Positions 27,595 through 36,645 of a stretch of DNA of 64,000 bases are shown piece by piece. Position 1 is the first letter of the stretch, and every line of letters starts with the position of its first letter. The DNA is from Oerskovia flava (lineage in GTDB: Bacteria; Actinomycetota; Actinomycetes; Actinomycetales; Cellulomonadaceae). A program made the position numbers and the translations under genes. The notes under the pieces were generated by a model. The model did no database searches, was not told where the DNA came from, and saw only the letters and a list, made by a program, of their open reading frames with translations. Where the stretch lies: assembly GCF_026163685.1 (NCBI RefSeq), contig NZ_JAOXSR010000005.1, positions 62,001 through 126,000 on the forward strand, given 5' to 3'.

Positions 27595-29112
27595 CGCGCT
27601 CGGCGCCGCACCCCGTCCGTCGATCCGCGCGTGCTCGGGCTCGGGCCGCGCACGTCGCGCACGCAGGTCCACGAGCGCGACGACGAGCGCGACGCCGACA
27701 AGCGCGATCGTGACGAGCAGCGCGCTGCTCGTCGACGCGGCACCGCCCGCGCCCGCCGCCTTGCCGGCGTAGTACACCGAGAGCGCCGCGGAGATGCCGA
27801 TCGCCGCGCCCACGCGCTGGCCCACCTGGAGCATGCTGCCCGCGACGCCCGCCCGCGCGACCGGCACCCGGGCGAGCGTCAGCGTCTGGTTCGGCGCGAT
27901 GACGAGCCCGCTGCCGGCCCCCGTGACCAGCTGTGCCAGGGCGACGGACCAGCCGATCGTCGCGGGGTCGTCCCCCACCGCGCGCACGACGAGGTCGGTC
28001 GCGACGAGCCCCGCCAGGACCAGGACGAGCCCGACGACGACCAGCCGCCGCCCGTACCGCGCCACCCACCGTCCCGAGAGCCAGGAGGAGAGCCCGGACG
28101 CCAGGGCGAACGGCATCCCCACCAGACCCGCCTGCAACGGGGTGTACCCGACGTCGTTCTGCAGGAAGAGGGTCACCACGAGGAAGATCGCCGTGAACCC
28201 GGCGAAGTACGCCATCGCCAGGAGCGCACCTCGCCGGAACGCCGGGGAACCGAGGACGACCGGGTCGAGGACCGCGGCCCCCGTGCGCCGCTGGTACCCG
28301 CGCTCCCACAGCGCGACCAGCACGAGCACGAGCGCTGCGACCGCGAGCCACCACCAGCGCTGCGGGTCGTCGTCGACCCCGGTCGTCGTGACGAACGGGA
28401 GCATGACGGTCGCGGTCGCGAGCGCGAGGAGCGCGAGCCCGACCGTGTCGATCCGGCGCGGACGTTGCCGCGCGGACGGGTCGGGGTGCGCGCGCGGCAC
28501 GTACCGCCACGCGAACGGCAGGAGGACCGCGATGATGGGCACGTTGATGCCGAAGACCCACCGCCACCCGTTCTCCGGTCCCGCGGCCGAGATGATCAGA
28601 CCGCCGAGCAGCGGCCCCAGGGCGGTGGACACGCCGATCGTCGCGCCGAACAGCCCGAACGCCCGGCCGCGCTCCGCCCCGGCGAAGAGCTGCTGGATCA
28701 GCCCGACGACCTGCGGGTTGAGCAGCCCCGCGCTCGCGCCCTGCAGGACCCGCGCGAGCGCGAGCCACTCGTCGCTCGGCGCGAGCCCGGCGCCCAGGCT
28801 CGTCACGGCGAACCCGACGAGCCCGGCGACGAACAGCCGGCGCCGACCGCCCGCGTCCCCCAGCCGCCCCGCCGGGACCAGCACAAGACCGAAGGCCAGC
28901 GTGTACCCCGCCACGATGAGCTGCAGCTGGGCCGGGCCGGCGTCGAGGGACCGCTCGATGGACGGCATGGCGACGTTGACGATCGAGACGTCGAGCATCG
29001 TGACGAACCCGACCGTGAGGCAGACCGCCAGCACACGCCACCGGTGCGGGTCGGGCGCCTGCGCGACCCCGGCGTCCGCCGGCTCGGACCGCGGGGACCC
29101 TGTGGTGCTCAC
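27592..29112 (-). CDS. MFS drug-efflux transporter, DHA2 family (EmrB/LfrA-like)
   Basis: A transporter of 506 residues with about 14 membrane helices. Motif C-type sequences and the DHA2 pattern are visible: [26 protein letters not shown] in helix 1, [21 protein letters not shown] with the helix 2-3 loop (motif A), [14 protein letters not shown] and [11 protein letters not shown]. It would export hydrophobic drugs against a proton gradient. GTG at 29112 ([11 protein letters not shown]) is the likely start; a longer frame upstream is probably antisense to the DUF3097 promoter. Its stop codon lies inside the -10 box of hrcA. Confidence 0.9.
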   Translation of the reverse strand: MSTTGSPRSEPADAGVAQAPDPHRWRVLAVCLTVGFVTMLDVSIVNVAMPSIERSLDAGPAQLQLIVAGYTLAFGLVLVPAGRLGDAGGRRRLFVAGLVGFAVTSLGAGLAPSDEWLALARVLQGASAGLLNPQVVGLIQQLFAGAERGRAFGLFGATIGVSTALGPLLGGLIISAAGPENGWRWVFGINVPIIAVLLPFAWRYVPRAHPDPSARQRPRRIDTVGLALLALATATVMLPFVTTTGVDDDPQRWWWLAVAALVLVLVALWERGYQRRTGAAVLDPVVLGSPAFRRGALLAMAYFAGFTAIFLVVTLFLQNDVGYTPLQAGLVGMPFALASGLSSWLSGRWVARYGRRLVVVGLVLVLAGLVATDLVVRAVGDDPATIGWSVALAQLVTGAGSGLVIAPNQTLTLARVPVARAGVAGSMLQVGQRVGAAIGISAALSVYYAGKAAGAGGAASTSSALLVTIALVGVALVVALVDLRARRARPEPEHARIDGRGAAPSA

Positions 29113-29227
29113 CGGACCAGGTCTACCACGCGACGTCGGGCCGCACGGTCTGGTCCGGCGGTCGGGGCTCACGGTCCGATCGCGCGGCACGCCCGCGTCG
29201 TACCGCCGGGCGGCGTGTCCGGCGTCC

Positions 29228-29233
29228 TAGGGT
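29228..29233 (+). promoter_or_regulatory. -10 box of the DUF3097 gene
   Basis: TAGGGT ends six bases before the GTG at 29240, consistent with a leaderless transcript. Confidence 0.5.
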
Positions 29234-29239
29234 GTCGGC

Positions 29240-30106
29240 GTGACCTTCGACCGCTACGGCTCCGACGTCCTCTCCGGCCAGACGCCGCCCACCGCCCACC
29301 ACCGCCGGCGCCCCGTCTCCCGTCCGCAGCCCGCGGAGGCAGGTCTCGTCGTCGAGGATGTGACGAGCGGATGGGTCGGCGCCGTGGTGCGGGTCGAGAA
29401 GTCGGGCGGGATGCACGTCGTCGTGCTCGAGGACCGGTCCGGACGCCGGCGCACCTTCCCGCTCGGCGCCGGGTTCTGGGTCGACGGCTCGCCCGTCCTG
29501 CTGACCCCGCCGGTCGCGCCGGCGACGCCCACGGCACCCGGTCGGACCGCGTCCGGTTCCCGCGCGGTCGCGGGCGCGCGGGCACGCGTCGCCCGCGGCA
29601 GCAGGATCTGGGTGGAGGGCAAGCACGACGCCGAGCTCGTGGAAAAGGTCTGGGGCGACGACCTGCGGGTCGAGGGCGTCGTGGTCGAGCTGCTCGACGG
29701 CGTCGACAACCTGGCGGAGGCGCTCGCCGAGTTCCGCCCGACGCCGGACCGCCGGGTCGGGGTCCTCGTCGACCACCTCGTGGCCGGGAGCAAGGAGAAG
29801 CGCCTGACCGACGAGGCGTTGCGCACCGTACGCCCCGGCACGGTGATGGTCCTCGGGCACCCGTACGTCGACGTCTGGCAGGCGGTCCGCCCCGAACGCG
29901 TCGGGCTGGACACGTGGCCCGTGATCGAGCGCGGCACCGAATGGAAGCGCGGCATCCTGCGCGAGCTCGGATGGCCCGCCGCCGAGCAGGCGGACGTCGC
30001 CCGGGGGTGGCAGCGGATCCTCCGCTCGGTGCGCAGCTACGCCGACCTCGAGCCCTCGCTCCTGGGCCGGGTCGAGGAGCTCATCGACTTCGTCACGGCG
30101 GACTGA
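29240..30106 (+). CDS. DUF3097 family protein
   Basis: A protein of 288 residues of a family almost confined to actinobacteria, function unknown. The N-terminus (YGSDVLSGQ) and the GWVGAVVRVEKSGGMHVVVLEDRSG strand region form a small beta domain. The second part has IWVEGKHDAELVEKVWG, VEYLDG-like VELLDGVDNL and VGVLVDHLVAGSKE, then MVLGHPYVDVWQAV. The EGKxDAELVEKVWG and DHL patterns resemble a TOPRIM-like metal-binding fold, so a nucleic-acid role is possible but unproven. It stands alone, divergent from the MFS gene and convergent with the next gene across a terminator. Confidence 0.9.
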   Translation: MTFDRYGSDVLSGQTPPTAHHRRRPVSRPQPAEAGLVVEDVTSGWVGAVVRVEKSGGMHVVVLEDRSGRRRTFPLGAGFWVDGSPVLLTPPVAPATPTAPGRTASGSRAVAGARARVARGSRIWVEGKHDAELVEKVWGDDLRVEGVVVELLDGVDNLAEALAEFRPTPDRRVGVLVDHLVAGSKEKRLTDEALRTVRPGTVMVLGHPYVDVWQAVRPERVGLDTWPVIERGTEWKRGILRELGWPAAEQADVARGWQRILRSVRSYADLEPSLLGRVEELIDFVTAD

Positions 30107-30142
30107 CCGGCCTCGTCACGGCGGGCCGACCGGCGCCCTCGC

Positions 30143-30206
30143 GATCTCGGGTGGGGGCTCACCAGCGCGCAGCAGCGCAGGTGCCGTGAGCCCCGCACCC
30201 GAGATC
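30143..30206. terminator. Long bidirectional terminator hairpin
   Basis: Arms 30143-30162 and 30186-30206 pair over 20 bp with one bulged base (GATCTCGGGTG...GGGGCTCAC and its complement); the loop is 23 nt. It lies between two convergent genes. Just before it, two imperfect direct copies of TCGTCACGGCGG..GACCGGC occur at about 30093-30137. Confidence 0.82.
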
Positions 30207-30213
30207 CGGTCGG

Positions 30214-31161
30214 TCAGACGGGCTGCTCGTTGATGAGCTTGCGGTAGACGTACGCCGTCGCGATCTGCGCGACCGGCAGCGCGACCAGCAGGCCGACCCC
30301 GCAGAGGAACGAGCCGATCGCCTGGGCGACGTAGACCGCCAGGAACAGGACGATGACCGTGCCGAGGTTCTTGTTGACGAGGGAGAAGCTCGCCTTGAAC
30401 GCGTCCATCACCCCGAGGTTCTTGTCGATGACGAAGAACAGCGTGAACTGCGCGAAGAACGCGAAGATGATCCCGCCGATGATGGTGACGCTGAGGATCC
30501 CGACCGCCACGCCGATCGCCAGGGCCGCAAGGATCACGTTGCCCAGGTTGGGGAACTGGAAGAAGTCGCCGTACTGGATCTTGCGACCCTGGGTGATGAG
30601 CAGGGAGACGCGGATGATCGCGGCCTGCACGAGGAACCCGAGGATCGCGAAGATCCCGATGAAGAGGAACGAGCCGAAGCTGAACCCGAGCCCAGCGGCC
30701 GACGAGAGGTTCCCGTCAGCGTCGACCGTGGTGGCCGCCGTGCCGATGAGGATCGCGAAGAAGATCGCGCCGAGGACCGCGAGCGCCGCGACGTACGTCA
30801 GTGCACCGAGGATGATGACCCCGACGTTCTGGGTGAACTTGGTCCAGCCGTAGTTGAACGCGTCACCGATCTGGACCGTGCTGCCGACGGGCTGACCGTA
30901 CGGCTGCGCGGGGGGCGGGTAGCCACCCTGCGCGGGCGGCGGGTAACCACCTGCCGGCGGGTATCCTCCCTGCGCCGGCGGGTAGCCACCCTGCGCAGGC
31001 GGTGGGTATCCGCCCTGGGCGGGCGGTGCGCCGTAGGGGGCCGGGTCCGACGGCTGCTCGGCGGGGGGCTCGCCCGCGGGCGTCTGGCCCGCCGACGGGT
31101 CCTGGGGCACGTACGGGTCGTTCTCGTCGCGCGGGGGTCCGCCCGCAGTGTTCTCGCTCAT
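30214..31161 (-). CDS. Membrane protein with Pro/Gly-rich repeat N-terminus
   Basis: A protein of 315 residues. Residues 1-95 are disordered with tandem GGYPP(P)AQ repeats (about six copies), the type found on actinobacterial septal and envelope proteins. From residue 100 a DAFNYGWTKFTQN motif starts a domain of about six helices, ending with the VYRKLINEQPV tail. The membrane part is similar to DUF975-like or glycerophosphodiesterase-associated membrane domains; no enzyme motif is seen. GAGGGA six bases before the ATG supports the start. No operon partner. Confidence 0.75.
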   Translation of the reverse strand: MSENTAGGPPRDENDPYVPQDPSAGQTPAGEPPAEQPSDPAPYGAPPAQGGYPPPAQGGYPPAQGGYPPAGGYPPPAQGGYPPPAQPYGQPVGSTVQIGDAFNYGWTKFTQNVGVIILGALTYVAALAVLGAIFFAILIGTAATTVDADGNLSSAAGLGFSFGSFLFIGIFAILGFLVQAAIIRVSLLITQGRKIQYGDFFQFPNLGNVILAALAIGVAVGILSVTIIGGIIFAFFAQFTLFFVIDKNLGVMDAFKASFSLVNKNLGTVIVLFLAVYVAQAIGSFLCGVGLLVALPVAQIATAYVYRKLINEQPV

Positions 31162-31305
31162 CAGGTTCCCTCACAGATCGACGATGCTTGAGGGCCGCGT
31201 CCTGAGCGCACCGGCACCGAACCCCTGCCCGCCTGCTGTGAACGAACGGTGATGGATCCGTGACGGTCGCGCGCGTGCACGGCCGGATCTACACCCTGTC
31301 GTGTC

Positions 31306-31322
31306 CTAGCGCCGAGCGCTAG
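31306..31322. promoter_or_regulatory. Inverted repeat in 271-bp spacer
   Basis: CTAGCGC-CGA-GCGCTAG is a perfect 7-3-7 palindrome in the spacer between the Pro-rich membrane gene and hemW (31162-31432). A second dyad, CTCGGA...TCCGAG, lies at about 31339-31363. No gene was found in the spacer; these may be operator sites. Confidence 0.4.
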
Positions 31323-31432
31323 AGGAAACGCCCAGGGAACTCGGATATCACCCGTATGTCCGAGCCGTGACGACCGTGCGGGTGGCCCGTCCGAGTGGCG
31401 CGGTGCACATCACGCCTCAGACCGTGCGGCGA

Positions 31433-32764
31433 TCACGCGTCAGTGAGGTCCCGCACGACCGTGTCGGCCAGCAGCCGTCCGCGGAGCGTCAGCACGGCAC
31501 GGCCCGTGACGGCCGCGCGGCCGTCGAGCAGCCCGCTCGCCACGAGCCCTGCGACCGCGCGGCGGCCCTGGGGCGTGAGCAGGCGCAGGTCCAGCCCTTC
31601 GCGCAGCCGCACGCCGAGCATGACCCGTTCGAGATGCCCCTCGTCGGCCGTGAGCTGCTCGCGCCCCGCCGCGGGGCTGTGCCCGGACTCGAGCAGCGAC
31701 GCGTAGCGACGCGGGTGCTTGACGTTCCACCAGCGCACCCCCACCGGTGCCTCGTCCGGCATGGCGTCCGGTTTGGCGTCCGGCACCTCGAGCGGCACGT
31801 CCTGCGGCTCGCCCTGGGGCACGGACGCGTGCGCGGAGACGTAGGAGTGCGCGCCCGGGCCGACCCCCCACCAGTCGTCCCCGCGCCAGTAGGCGAGGTT
31901 GTGCCGGCAGCGGTCAGCCGGGGTGCGCGCCCAGTTGCTGACCTCGTACCACCCGAGCCCGGCGGCGGTGAGCAGCTCGTCCGCAAGTTCGTACTTGACC
32001 GCCTGGTCGTCGTCGCTCGGGAGCGCCAGCTCGCCCCGGCGGACCTGGGCGGCCATCCGCGTGCCGGGCTCGACCACGAGCGCGTACGCGGAGACGTGGT
32101 CGACGCTGGTCGCGAGCGCCGTCTCGAGGCTCGTGCGCCAGTCCTCGACCGACTCCCCCGGCGTGCCGTAGATGAGGTCGAGCGAGACGGCGAGCCCGGC
32201 GTCGCGCGCCCAGGACACGACGTCGGGGATCCGGCGAGGGTCGTGCGTGCGCTCGAGGGTCGCCAGGACGTGCGGTACGGCGGACTGCATACCGAAGGAC
32301 ACCCGTGTGAAGCCCGCCTCGGCGAGCCGGTGCAGCGTGGCGGGCGTGACCGAGTCGGGGTTCGCCTCGGTGGTGACCTCGGCGTCGTGGGCCAGCCCCC
32401 AGGTCGTGCGCACGCCGTCGAGCATCCGCGCCAGGTCGTCGGCGGGCAGGAGCGTCGGCGTCCCGCCGCCCACGAACACGGTCGAGACCTCGCGCGGTGG
32501 CAGACCCGCGGTACGCAGCACCCGGTCCGCGAGGTCGATCTCCCGCAGCGCGGTCTCGGCGTAGGCCGCCTGGCTGGCCCCGCCCCCGAGCTCCGCAGCG
32601 GTATAGGTGTTGAAGTCGCAGTAACCGCACCGCACGGAGCAGAACGGGACGTGCAGGTACACCCCGAAGCGCCGATCGGTGCGTGGCGCCCCGCTTCCGC
32701 CCACCCACGCGGGCAGCGCGCCGTCGTCGGGCACGGGCTCGCCGTCGGGCAGCGCCGGGCTCAC
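31433..32764 (-). CDS. hemW: HemW-like radical SAM protein
   Basis: A protein of 443 residues related to coproporphyrinogen III oxidase HemN but thought to be a heme chaperone. The radical-SAM cysteine motif CSVRCGYCDFN (CxxxCxxC) with an aromatic residue is intact. TVFVGGGTPTLL, TTEANPDSVT, VSFGMQSAVPHVL and DLIYGTPGES are conserved. The C-terminal HemW domain has GVGPGAHSYV followed by an unusual insertion (about 25 residues, rich in Pro/Asp/Glu: EVPDAKPDAMPDEAP) before RWWNVKHPRRYASLL. AGGGGG before GTG at 32764 supports the start. lepA upstream is the conserved neighbour. Confidence 0.93.
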   Translation of the reverse strand: MSPALPDGEPVPDDGALPAWVGGSGAPRTDRRFGVYLHVPFCSVRCGYCDFNTYTAAELGGGASQAAYAETALREIDLADRVLRTAGLPPREVSTVFVGGGTPTLLPADDLARMLDGVRTTWGLAHDAEVTTEANPDSVTPATLHRLAEAGFTRVSFGMQSAVPHVLATLERTHDPRRIPDVVSWARDAGLAVSLDLIYGTPGESVEDWRTSLETALATSVDHVSAYALVVEPGTRMAAQVRRGELALPSDDDQAVKYELADELLTAAGLGWYEVSNWARTPADRCRHNLAYWRGDDWWGVGPGAHSYVSAHASVPQGEPQDVPLEVPDAKPDAMPDEAPVGVRWWNVKHPRRYASLLESGHSPAAGREQLTADEGHLERVMLGVRLREGLDLRLLTPQGRRAVAGLVASGLLDGRAAVTGRAVLTLRGRLLADTVVRDLTDA

Positions 32765-32780
32765 GCCCGCCCCCTACCCG

Positions 32781-32840
32781 CTGAGTGCGTGGAGGTGGCG
32801 CGGTCGGAACGGTTCGAGACAGCCAATGTCATGCACTCAG
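32781..32840 (+). repeat. 60-nt palindromic element, copy A
   Basis: Begins CTGAGTGC, ends GCACTCAG and has CGGTTC at element positions 30-35. The arms pair about a centre between positions 30 and 31, allowing wobble pairs. Length, ends and centre match copies B (47328) and C (48373). It covers the lepA stop codon and lies between lepA and hemW. Confidence 0.82.
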
Positions 32841-34741
32841 CGCTTCTTGGCATCCTTGGCGTCCTTGCCGCCCGACGACCCCGCGGCCTCGGACGTCAGC
32901 GCGGCGATGAACGCCTCCTGGGGCACGTCCACGCGACCGATCGTCTTCATGCGCTTCTTGCCCTCCTTCTGCTTCTCCAGCAGCTTGCGCTTACGGCTGA
33001 TGTCGCCGCCGTAGCACTTCGCGAGGACGTCCTTACGGATCGCGCGGATGGTCTCGCGAGCGATCACCCGGGCACCGACGGCCGCCTGGATGGGCACCTC
33101 GAACTGCTGGCGCGGGATGAGCTCCTTGAGCTTGCCCGTCATCATCACGCCGTAGGAGTACGCCTTGTCCTTGTGCACGATCGCGCTGAACGCGTCGACC
33201 TGCTCGCCCTGGAGCAGGATGTCGACCTTCACGAGGTCGGCGACCTGGTCGCCCGAGGTCTCGTAGTCGAGCGAGGCGTAGCCCCGCGTACGGGACTTGA
33301 GCTGGTCGAAGAAGTCGAAGACGATCTCCGCGAGCGGCAGCGTGTAGCGCATCTCGACACGCTCCTCGGACAGGTAGTCCATGCCGCCGAGCGTGCCGCG
33401 CTTCGTCTGGCACAGCTCCATGATCGCGCCGATGAACTCGCTCGGTGCGAGGACCGTGGCCTTGACCATCGGCTCACGGACCTCCTTGATCTTGCCGCCC
33501 GGGAACTCGCTCGGGTTCGTCACCGTGACGATCGTGCCGTCCTCGAGCGTCACGTCGTAGACGACGTTGGGCGCCGTGGAGATGAGCGCCAGGTCGAACT
33601 CGCGCTCGAGCCGCTCGCGCACGATCTCCAGGTGCAGCAGCCCGAGGAAGCCCACGCGGAAGCCGAAGCCGAGCGCGACGGACGTCTCCGGCTCGTAGTT
33701 GAGCGCGGCGTCGTTGAGCTTCAGCTTGTCGAGGGCGTCGCGCAGCACCGGGTAGTCCGAGCCGTCGATCGGGTACAGGCCCGAGAAGACCATGGGCTTG
33801 GGGTCGCTGTACCCGCCGAGGGCGATCTCCGCCGGCTTGGCCGCGTTCGTGACCGTGTCACCGACCTTGGACTGACGCACGTCCTTGACGCCCGTGATGA
33901 GGTACCCGACCTCGCCGACGCCCAGGCCCTTGGTGCGGATCGGTTCCGGGGACGTGACGCCGATCTCGAGCAGCTCGTGCGTCGCGCGCGTCGACATCAT
34001 GACGATCTTCTCGCGCGGGTTGAGGTTGCCGTCGACGACGCGGACGTACGTCACGACGCCGCGGTAGGTGTCGTAGACCGAGTCGAAGATCATCGCGCGG
34101 GCCGGCGCGTCCGCGTCGCCGACGGGAGCGGGGACGACGTCGACGATCCGGTCGAGGAGCTCGGTCACGCCGGCACCCGTCTTGCCCGAGACCTTCAGGA
34201 CGTCCGCCGGGTCGCCACCCACCAGCCCCGCGATCTCCTCGGCGTACTTCTCGGGCTGCGCCGCCGGCAGGTCGATCTTGTTGAGCACCGGGATGATCGC
34301 GAGCTCGTTCTCCATCGCGAGGTACAGGTTCGCGAGCGTCTGCGCCTCGATCCCCTGCGCGGCGTCGACGAGCAGCACCGCGCCCTCGCACGCGGCGAGC
34401 GAGCGCGAGACCTCGTAGGTGAAGTCGACGTGGCCCGGGGTGTCGATCATGTTCAGCGCGTACGGGACGTCGACGCCGTCCGGGTCGGCGACGGCCCACG
34501 GCATGCGCACGGCCTGCGACTTGATCGTGATGCCGCGCTCGCGCTCGATGTCCATGCGGTCGAGGTACTGGGCCCGTGCGGCCCGCTCGTCGACGACACC
34601 GGTGAGCTGCAGCATGCGGTCGGCGAGCGTCGACTTGCCGTGGTCGATGTGCGCGATGATGCAGAAGTTGCGCAGCAGCTCGGGCGGGGTGGCCGCCGGC
34701 TGGATGCGGGCACTCAGCGGGGCGGTGGGGATCGGGGACAA
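32837..34741 (-). CDS. lepA: Elongation factor 4 (LepA)
   Basis: A ribosome-associated GTPase of 634 residues. G1 is [11 protein letters not shown]3 is DTPGH and G4 is NKIDLP. EF-G-like domains II, III and V follow, then the LepA-specific C-terminal domain ([39 protein letters not shown], and [16 protein letters not shown]). The start is a TTG at 34741 with AGGAG nine bases upstream, giving [20 protein letters not shown] before [12 protein letters not shown]; other starts are less supported. The stop codon lies in the 60-nt palindromic element. Confidence 0.97.
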   Translation of the reverse strand: MSPIPTAPLSARIQPAATPPELLRNFCIIAHIDHGKSTLADRMLQLTGVVDERAARAQYLDRMDIERERGITIKSQAVRMPWAVADPDGVDVPYALNMIDTPGHVDFTYEVSRSLAACEGAVLLVDAAQGIEAQTLANLYLAMENELAIIPVLNKIDLPAAQPEKYAEEIAGLVGGDPADVLKVSGKTGAGVTELLDRIVDVVPAPVGDADAPARAMIFDSVYDTYRGVVTYVRVVDGNLNPREKIVMMSTRATHELLEIGVTSPEPIRTKGLGVGEVGYLITGVKDVRQSKVGDTVTNAAKPAEIALGGYSDPKPMVFSGLYPIDGSDYPVLRDALDKLKLNDAALNYEPETSVALGFGFRVGFLGLLHLEIVRERLEREFDLALISTAPNVVYDVTLEDGTIVTVTNPSEFPGGKIKEVREPMVKATVLAPSEFIGAIMELCQTKRGTLGGMDYLSEERVEMRYTLPLAEIVFDFFDQLKSRTRGYASLDYETSGDQVADLVKVDILLQGEQVDAFSAIVHKDKAYSYGVMMTGKLKELIPRQQFEVPIQAAVGARVIARETIRAIRKDVLAKCYGGDISRKRKLLEKQKEGKKRMKTIGRVDVPQEAFIAALTSEAAGSSGGKDAKDAKKR

Positions 34742-34870
34742 GCGGGTGCGCTCCTGGGTCGAGGTCAGTCACGGACGGTCGCAGCCCGCGCCACCTGACG
34801 GCACCCGGACACGAGGGTTCATTCTCCCACGACGGCGCTCGGGTGCCTCACCGCGTCCGGCCGCGCCCGC

Positions 34871-35716
34871 TCAGGCGATCCGGGTGATCTCCACCGCGAC
34901 GTCCAGCGTGCTGCCCCCCGCACCGGCGTAGACGCCCTTGAGCGGCGCGACGTCCCGGTACTCCCGGCCCCGGCCGAGCACGACGTGGTCGCTGCCGGCG
35001 GCGCGCCGGTTGGTCGGGTCGAACCCGTACCAGCGCCCGACCCACCACTCGATCCAGGCGTGCGACTCCCCCTCGACGGTCTCGCCGGTCGCCGCGTCGG
35101 AGCGCGGGTGCAGGTAGCCGGACACGTACCGCGTCGGGATGCCCACGCTGCGCAGCGCGCCGATCGCGAGGTGCGCCATGTCCTGGCACACGCCCTTGCG
35201 CGACGCCCACGCCTCCCGGGCCGGGGTGTGCGCCGTCGTGACGCCCGGCACGTAGTCGAGCCGGTCGCGGACCTCGCGGCAGATCGCCTCGGCCGCCGGG
35301 TGCGGCTCGAGCCCGGCCGCGGCGTCGAGCGCGAGCGCCGCGACGTCGTCGGGCACCGAGGTGGTCGGTGTGTCGGTGAGGAACGCCGCGAACGCGTCGA
35401 GCGCCGTCTCGCCGCCCAGGTGCGACCAGGACGTCGAGCCGTCGGGCACCGGGGGCCGCGGCTCGGCGACCTCGACCGTGGCGTCCGCCACGATGCGCAG
35501 GCGGGTGTGCGGCTCGAGCACCTCGAAGGCCGTCACCTCCGTCCCCCAGTAGTCGACGTACCCGTGCGTCCACGTCGTCGGGTGCACCTGCACCGACGAC
35601 GCTCGCACCCGCTGCGCCTGGCCGCTGAGCGGCGTCATCCGTGCCTCGTTGTACGACGCCGTGACCGGCCCCGCGTAGTCGAACGTGGTCGTGTGGACCA
35701 CACGCAGGACGCTCAC
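34871..35716 (-). CDS. Transglutaminase-like cysteine protease family protein
   Basis: A protein of 281 residues with an N-terminal beta-sandwich (TTFDYAGPVTASYNEARMTP) of the bacterial transglutaminase-like family. The papain-like core has the catalytic Cys in GVCQDMAHLAIGALRS, His in GESHAWIEWWVG and Asp in YGFDPTN. It starts with GTG overlapping the alpha-E gene stop (GTGA). The same trio (ATP-grasp, alpha-E, transglutaminase) occurs in many bacteria and is predicted to form or cleave peptide or isopeptide bonds in an undefined modification pathway. Confidence 0.92.
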   Translation of the reverse strand: MSVLRVVHTTTFDYAGPVTASYNEARMTPLSGQAQRVRASSVQVHPTTWTHGYVDYWGTEVTAFEVLEPHTRLRIVADATVEVAEPRPPVPDGSTSWSHLGGETALDAFAAFLTDTPTTSVPDDVAALALDAAAGLEPHPAAEAICREVRDRLDYVPGVTTAHTPAREAWASRKGVCQDMAHLAIGALRSVGIPTRYVSGYLHPRSDAATGETVEGESHAWIEWWVGRWYGFDPTNRRAAGSDHVVLGRGREYRDVAPLKGVYAGAGGSTLDVAVEITRIA

Positions 35717-36645
35717 AACGCCTCACCCACCCAGGTCGTGACGGCGCCCGAGGGGAAGTACCGGGCCTTGATGGCGTCGCTGGCGCGCGAGCAGGCGAGC
35801 TGCACGCGCTCCATCGCGTCGGGCAGGTCGCTCAGCACGTCGCGCAGCGTCGCGTACTCGAGCGACGTGCGGACCATGCCCAGCTCGCGGCGTGCCTCGT
35901 CCGCGACGCCGTGGCGACCCTCGACGGGCTCGAGCTCGCGCAGGCACTGCTCCGCGTTCTCCAGCGCGTAGACGACCGAGCGGGGGAAGAGCCGGTCGAG
36001 CAGGAGGAAGCCCGCCGCCCGCTCGTCGGACGCCAGCCCGCTGTGCGCGCGCAGGAACGACTCGTACGCCCCGCACGAGCGCAGCAGCGTGGTCCAGCCG
36101 GGGCCGGCGTGCCCGAGGCGGGTCTGGGTCGTGATGAGCCGGGCCGTCATGTCGGCGCGCTCGATCGAGCGCCCGAGCATCATGAAGTGCCAGGTGGCGT
36201 CGCGGCTCGTCGCCGAGTCCATGAGCCCGGCGACGATCGCGGCGCGCTCACGCACCCAGGAGAAGTACTCGTGCGGCCGGGCCAGGCGGATCGTGCCCGA
36301 GACCTGGTTGCGCGTCGTGTTGAGGCACTCCCACAGCTCGGTCGAGACGATCTCGCGCGCCCGGCGCGCGTTCTCCCGCGCCGCGACGAGGGAGCCCGCG
36401 ATCGAGGACGGGTTGACCTGGTCGTGCGCGAGGAGGCGCAGGACCATGCCGCGGTCCACGAGGCTGCCGTCGTCGGCCACGGGGTGGTCCATGACCGTCA
36501 GGAGCGACCGGCAGGCGAGGTCCTCCTCGGCCCAGGGGTCCTCCGAGAGCATCTGCACGTGGGTGTCGAGGATGCGTGCGGTGTCGTCGGCCCGCTCGAC
36601 GTAGCGCCCGATCCAGAACAACGACTCGGCGATGCGGCTCAGCAC
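35713..36645 (-). CDS. Alpha-E domain-containing protein
   Basis: A protein of 310 residues, all helical. It begins VLSRIAESLFWIGRYVERADDTARILD, the diagnostic start of alpha-E proteins (DUF403). Later it has MMLGRSIERADMTARLI, RSCGAYESFLRAHSG and a long C-terminal helix. The two ERAD repeats suggest an internal duplication. GTG at 36645 overlaps the stop of the ATP-grasp gene by seven bases. It is believed to work with the circularly permuted ATP-grasp partner; its biochemistry is unknown. Confidence 0.92.
   Translation of the reverse strand: MLSRIAESLFWIGRYVERADDTARILDTHVQMLSEDPWAEEDLACRSLLTVMDHPVADDGSLVDRGMVLRLLAHDQVNPSSIAGSLVAARENARRAREIVSTELWECLNTTRNQVSGTIRLARPHEYFSWVRERAAIVAGLMDSATSRDATWHFMMLGRSIERADMTARLITTQTRLGHAGPGWTTLLRSCGAYESFLRAHSGLASDERAAGFLLLDRLFPRSVVYALENAEQCLRELEPVEGRHGVADEARRELGMVRTSLEYATLRDVLSDLPDAMERVQLACSRASDAIKARYFPSGAVTTWVGEAL

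Noticed and set aside
30894-31030. Repeats in the Pro/Gly-rich membrane gene as a CRISPR-like array
   Set aside because: The repeats are short, in frame, encode GGYPP units and lack uniform spacers.
34709-34722. GCACTCAGCGG inside lepA resembling an end of the 60-nt element
   Set aside because: There is no matching TGAGTGC partner 60 nt away and no central CGGTTC; it is ordinary coding sequence.
31367-34798. A long plus-strand open frame opposite hemW and lepA
   Set aside because: Both minus-strand genes are clearly real with intact motifs; the plus-strand frame has no family features.
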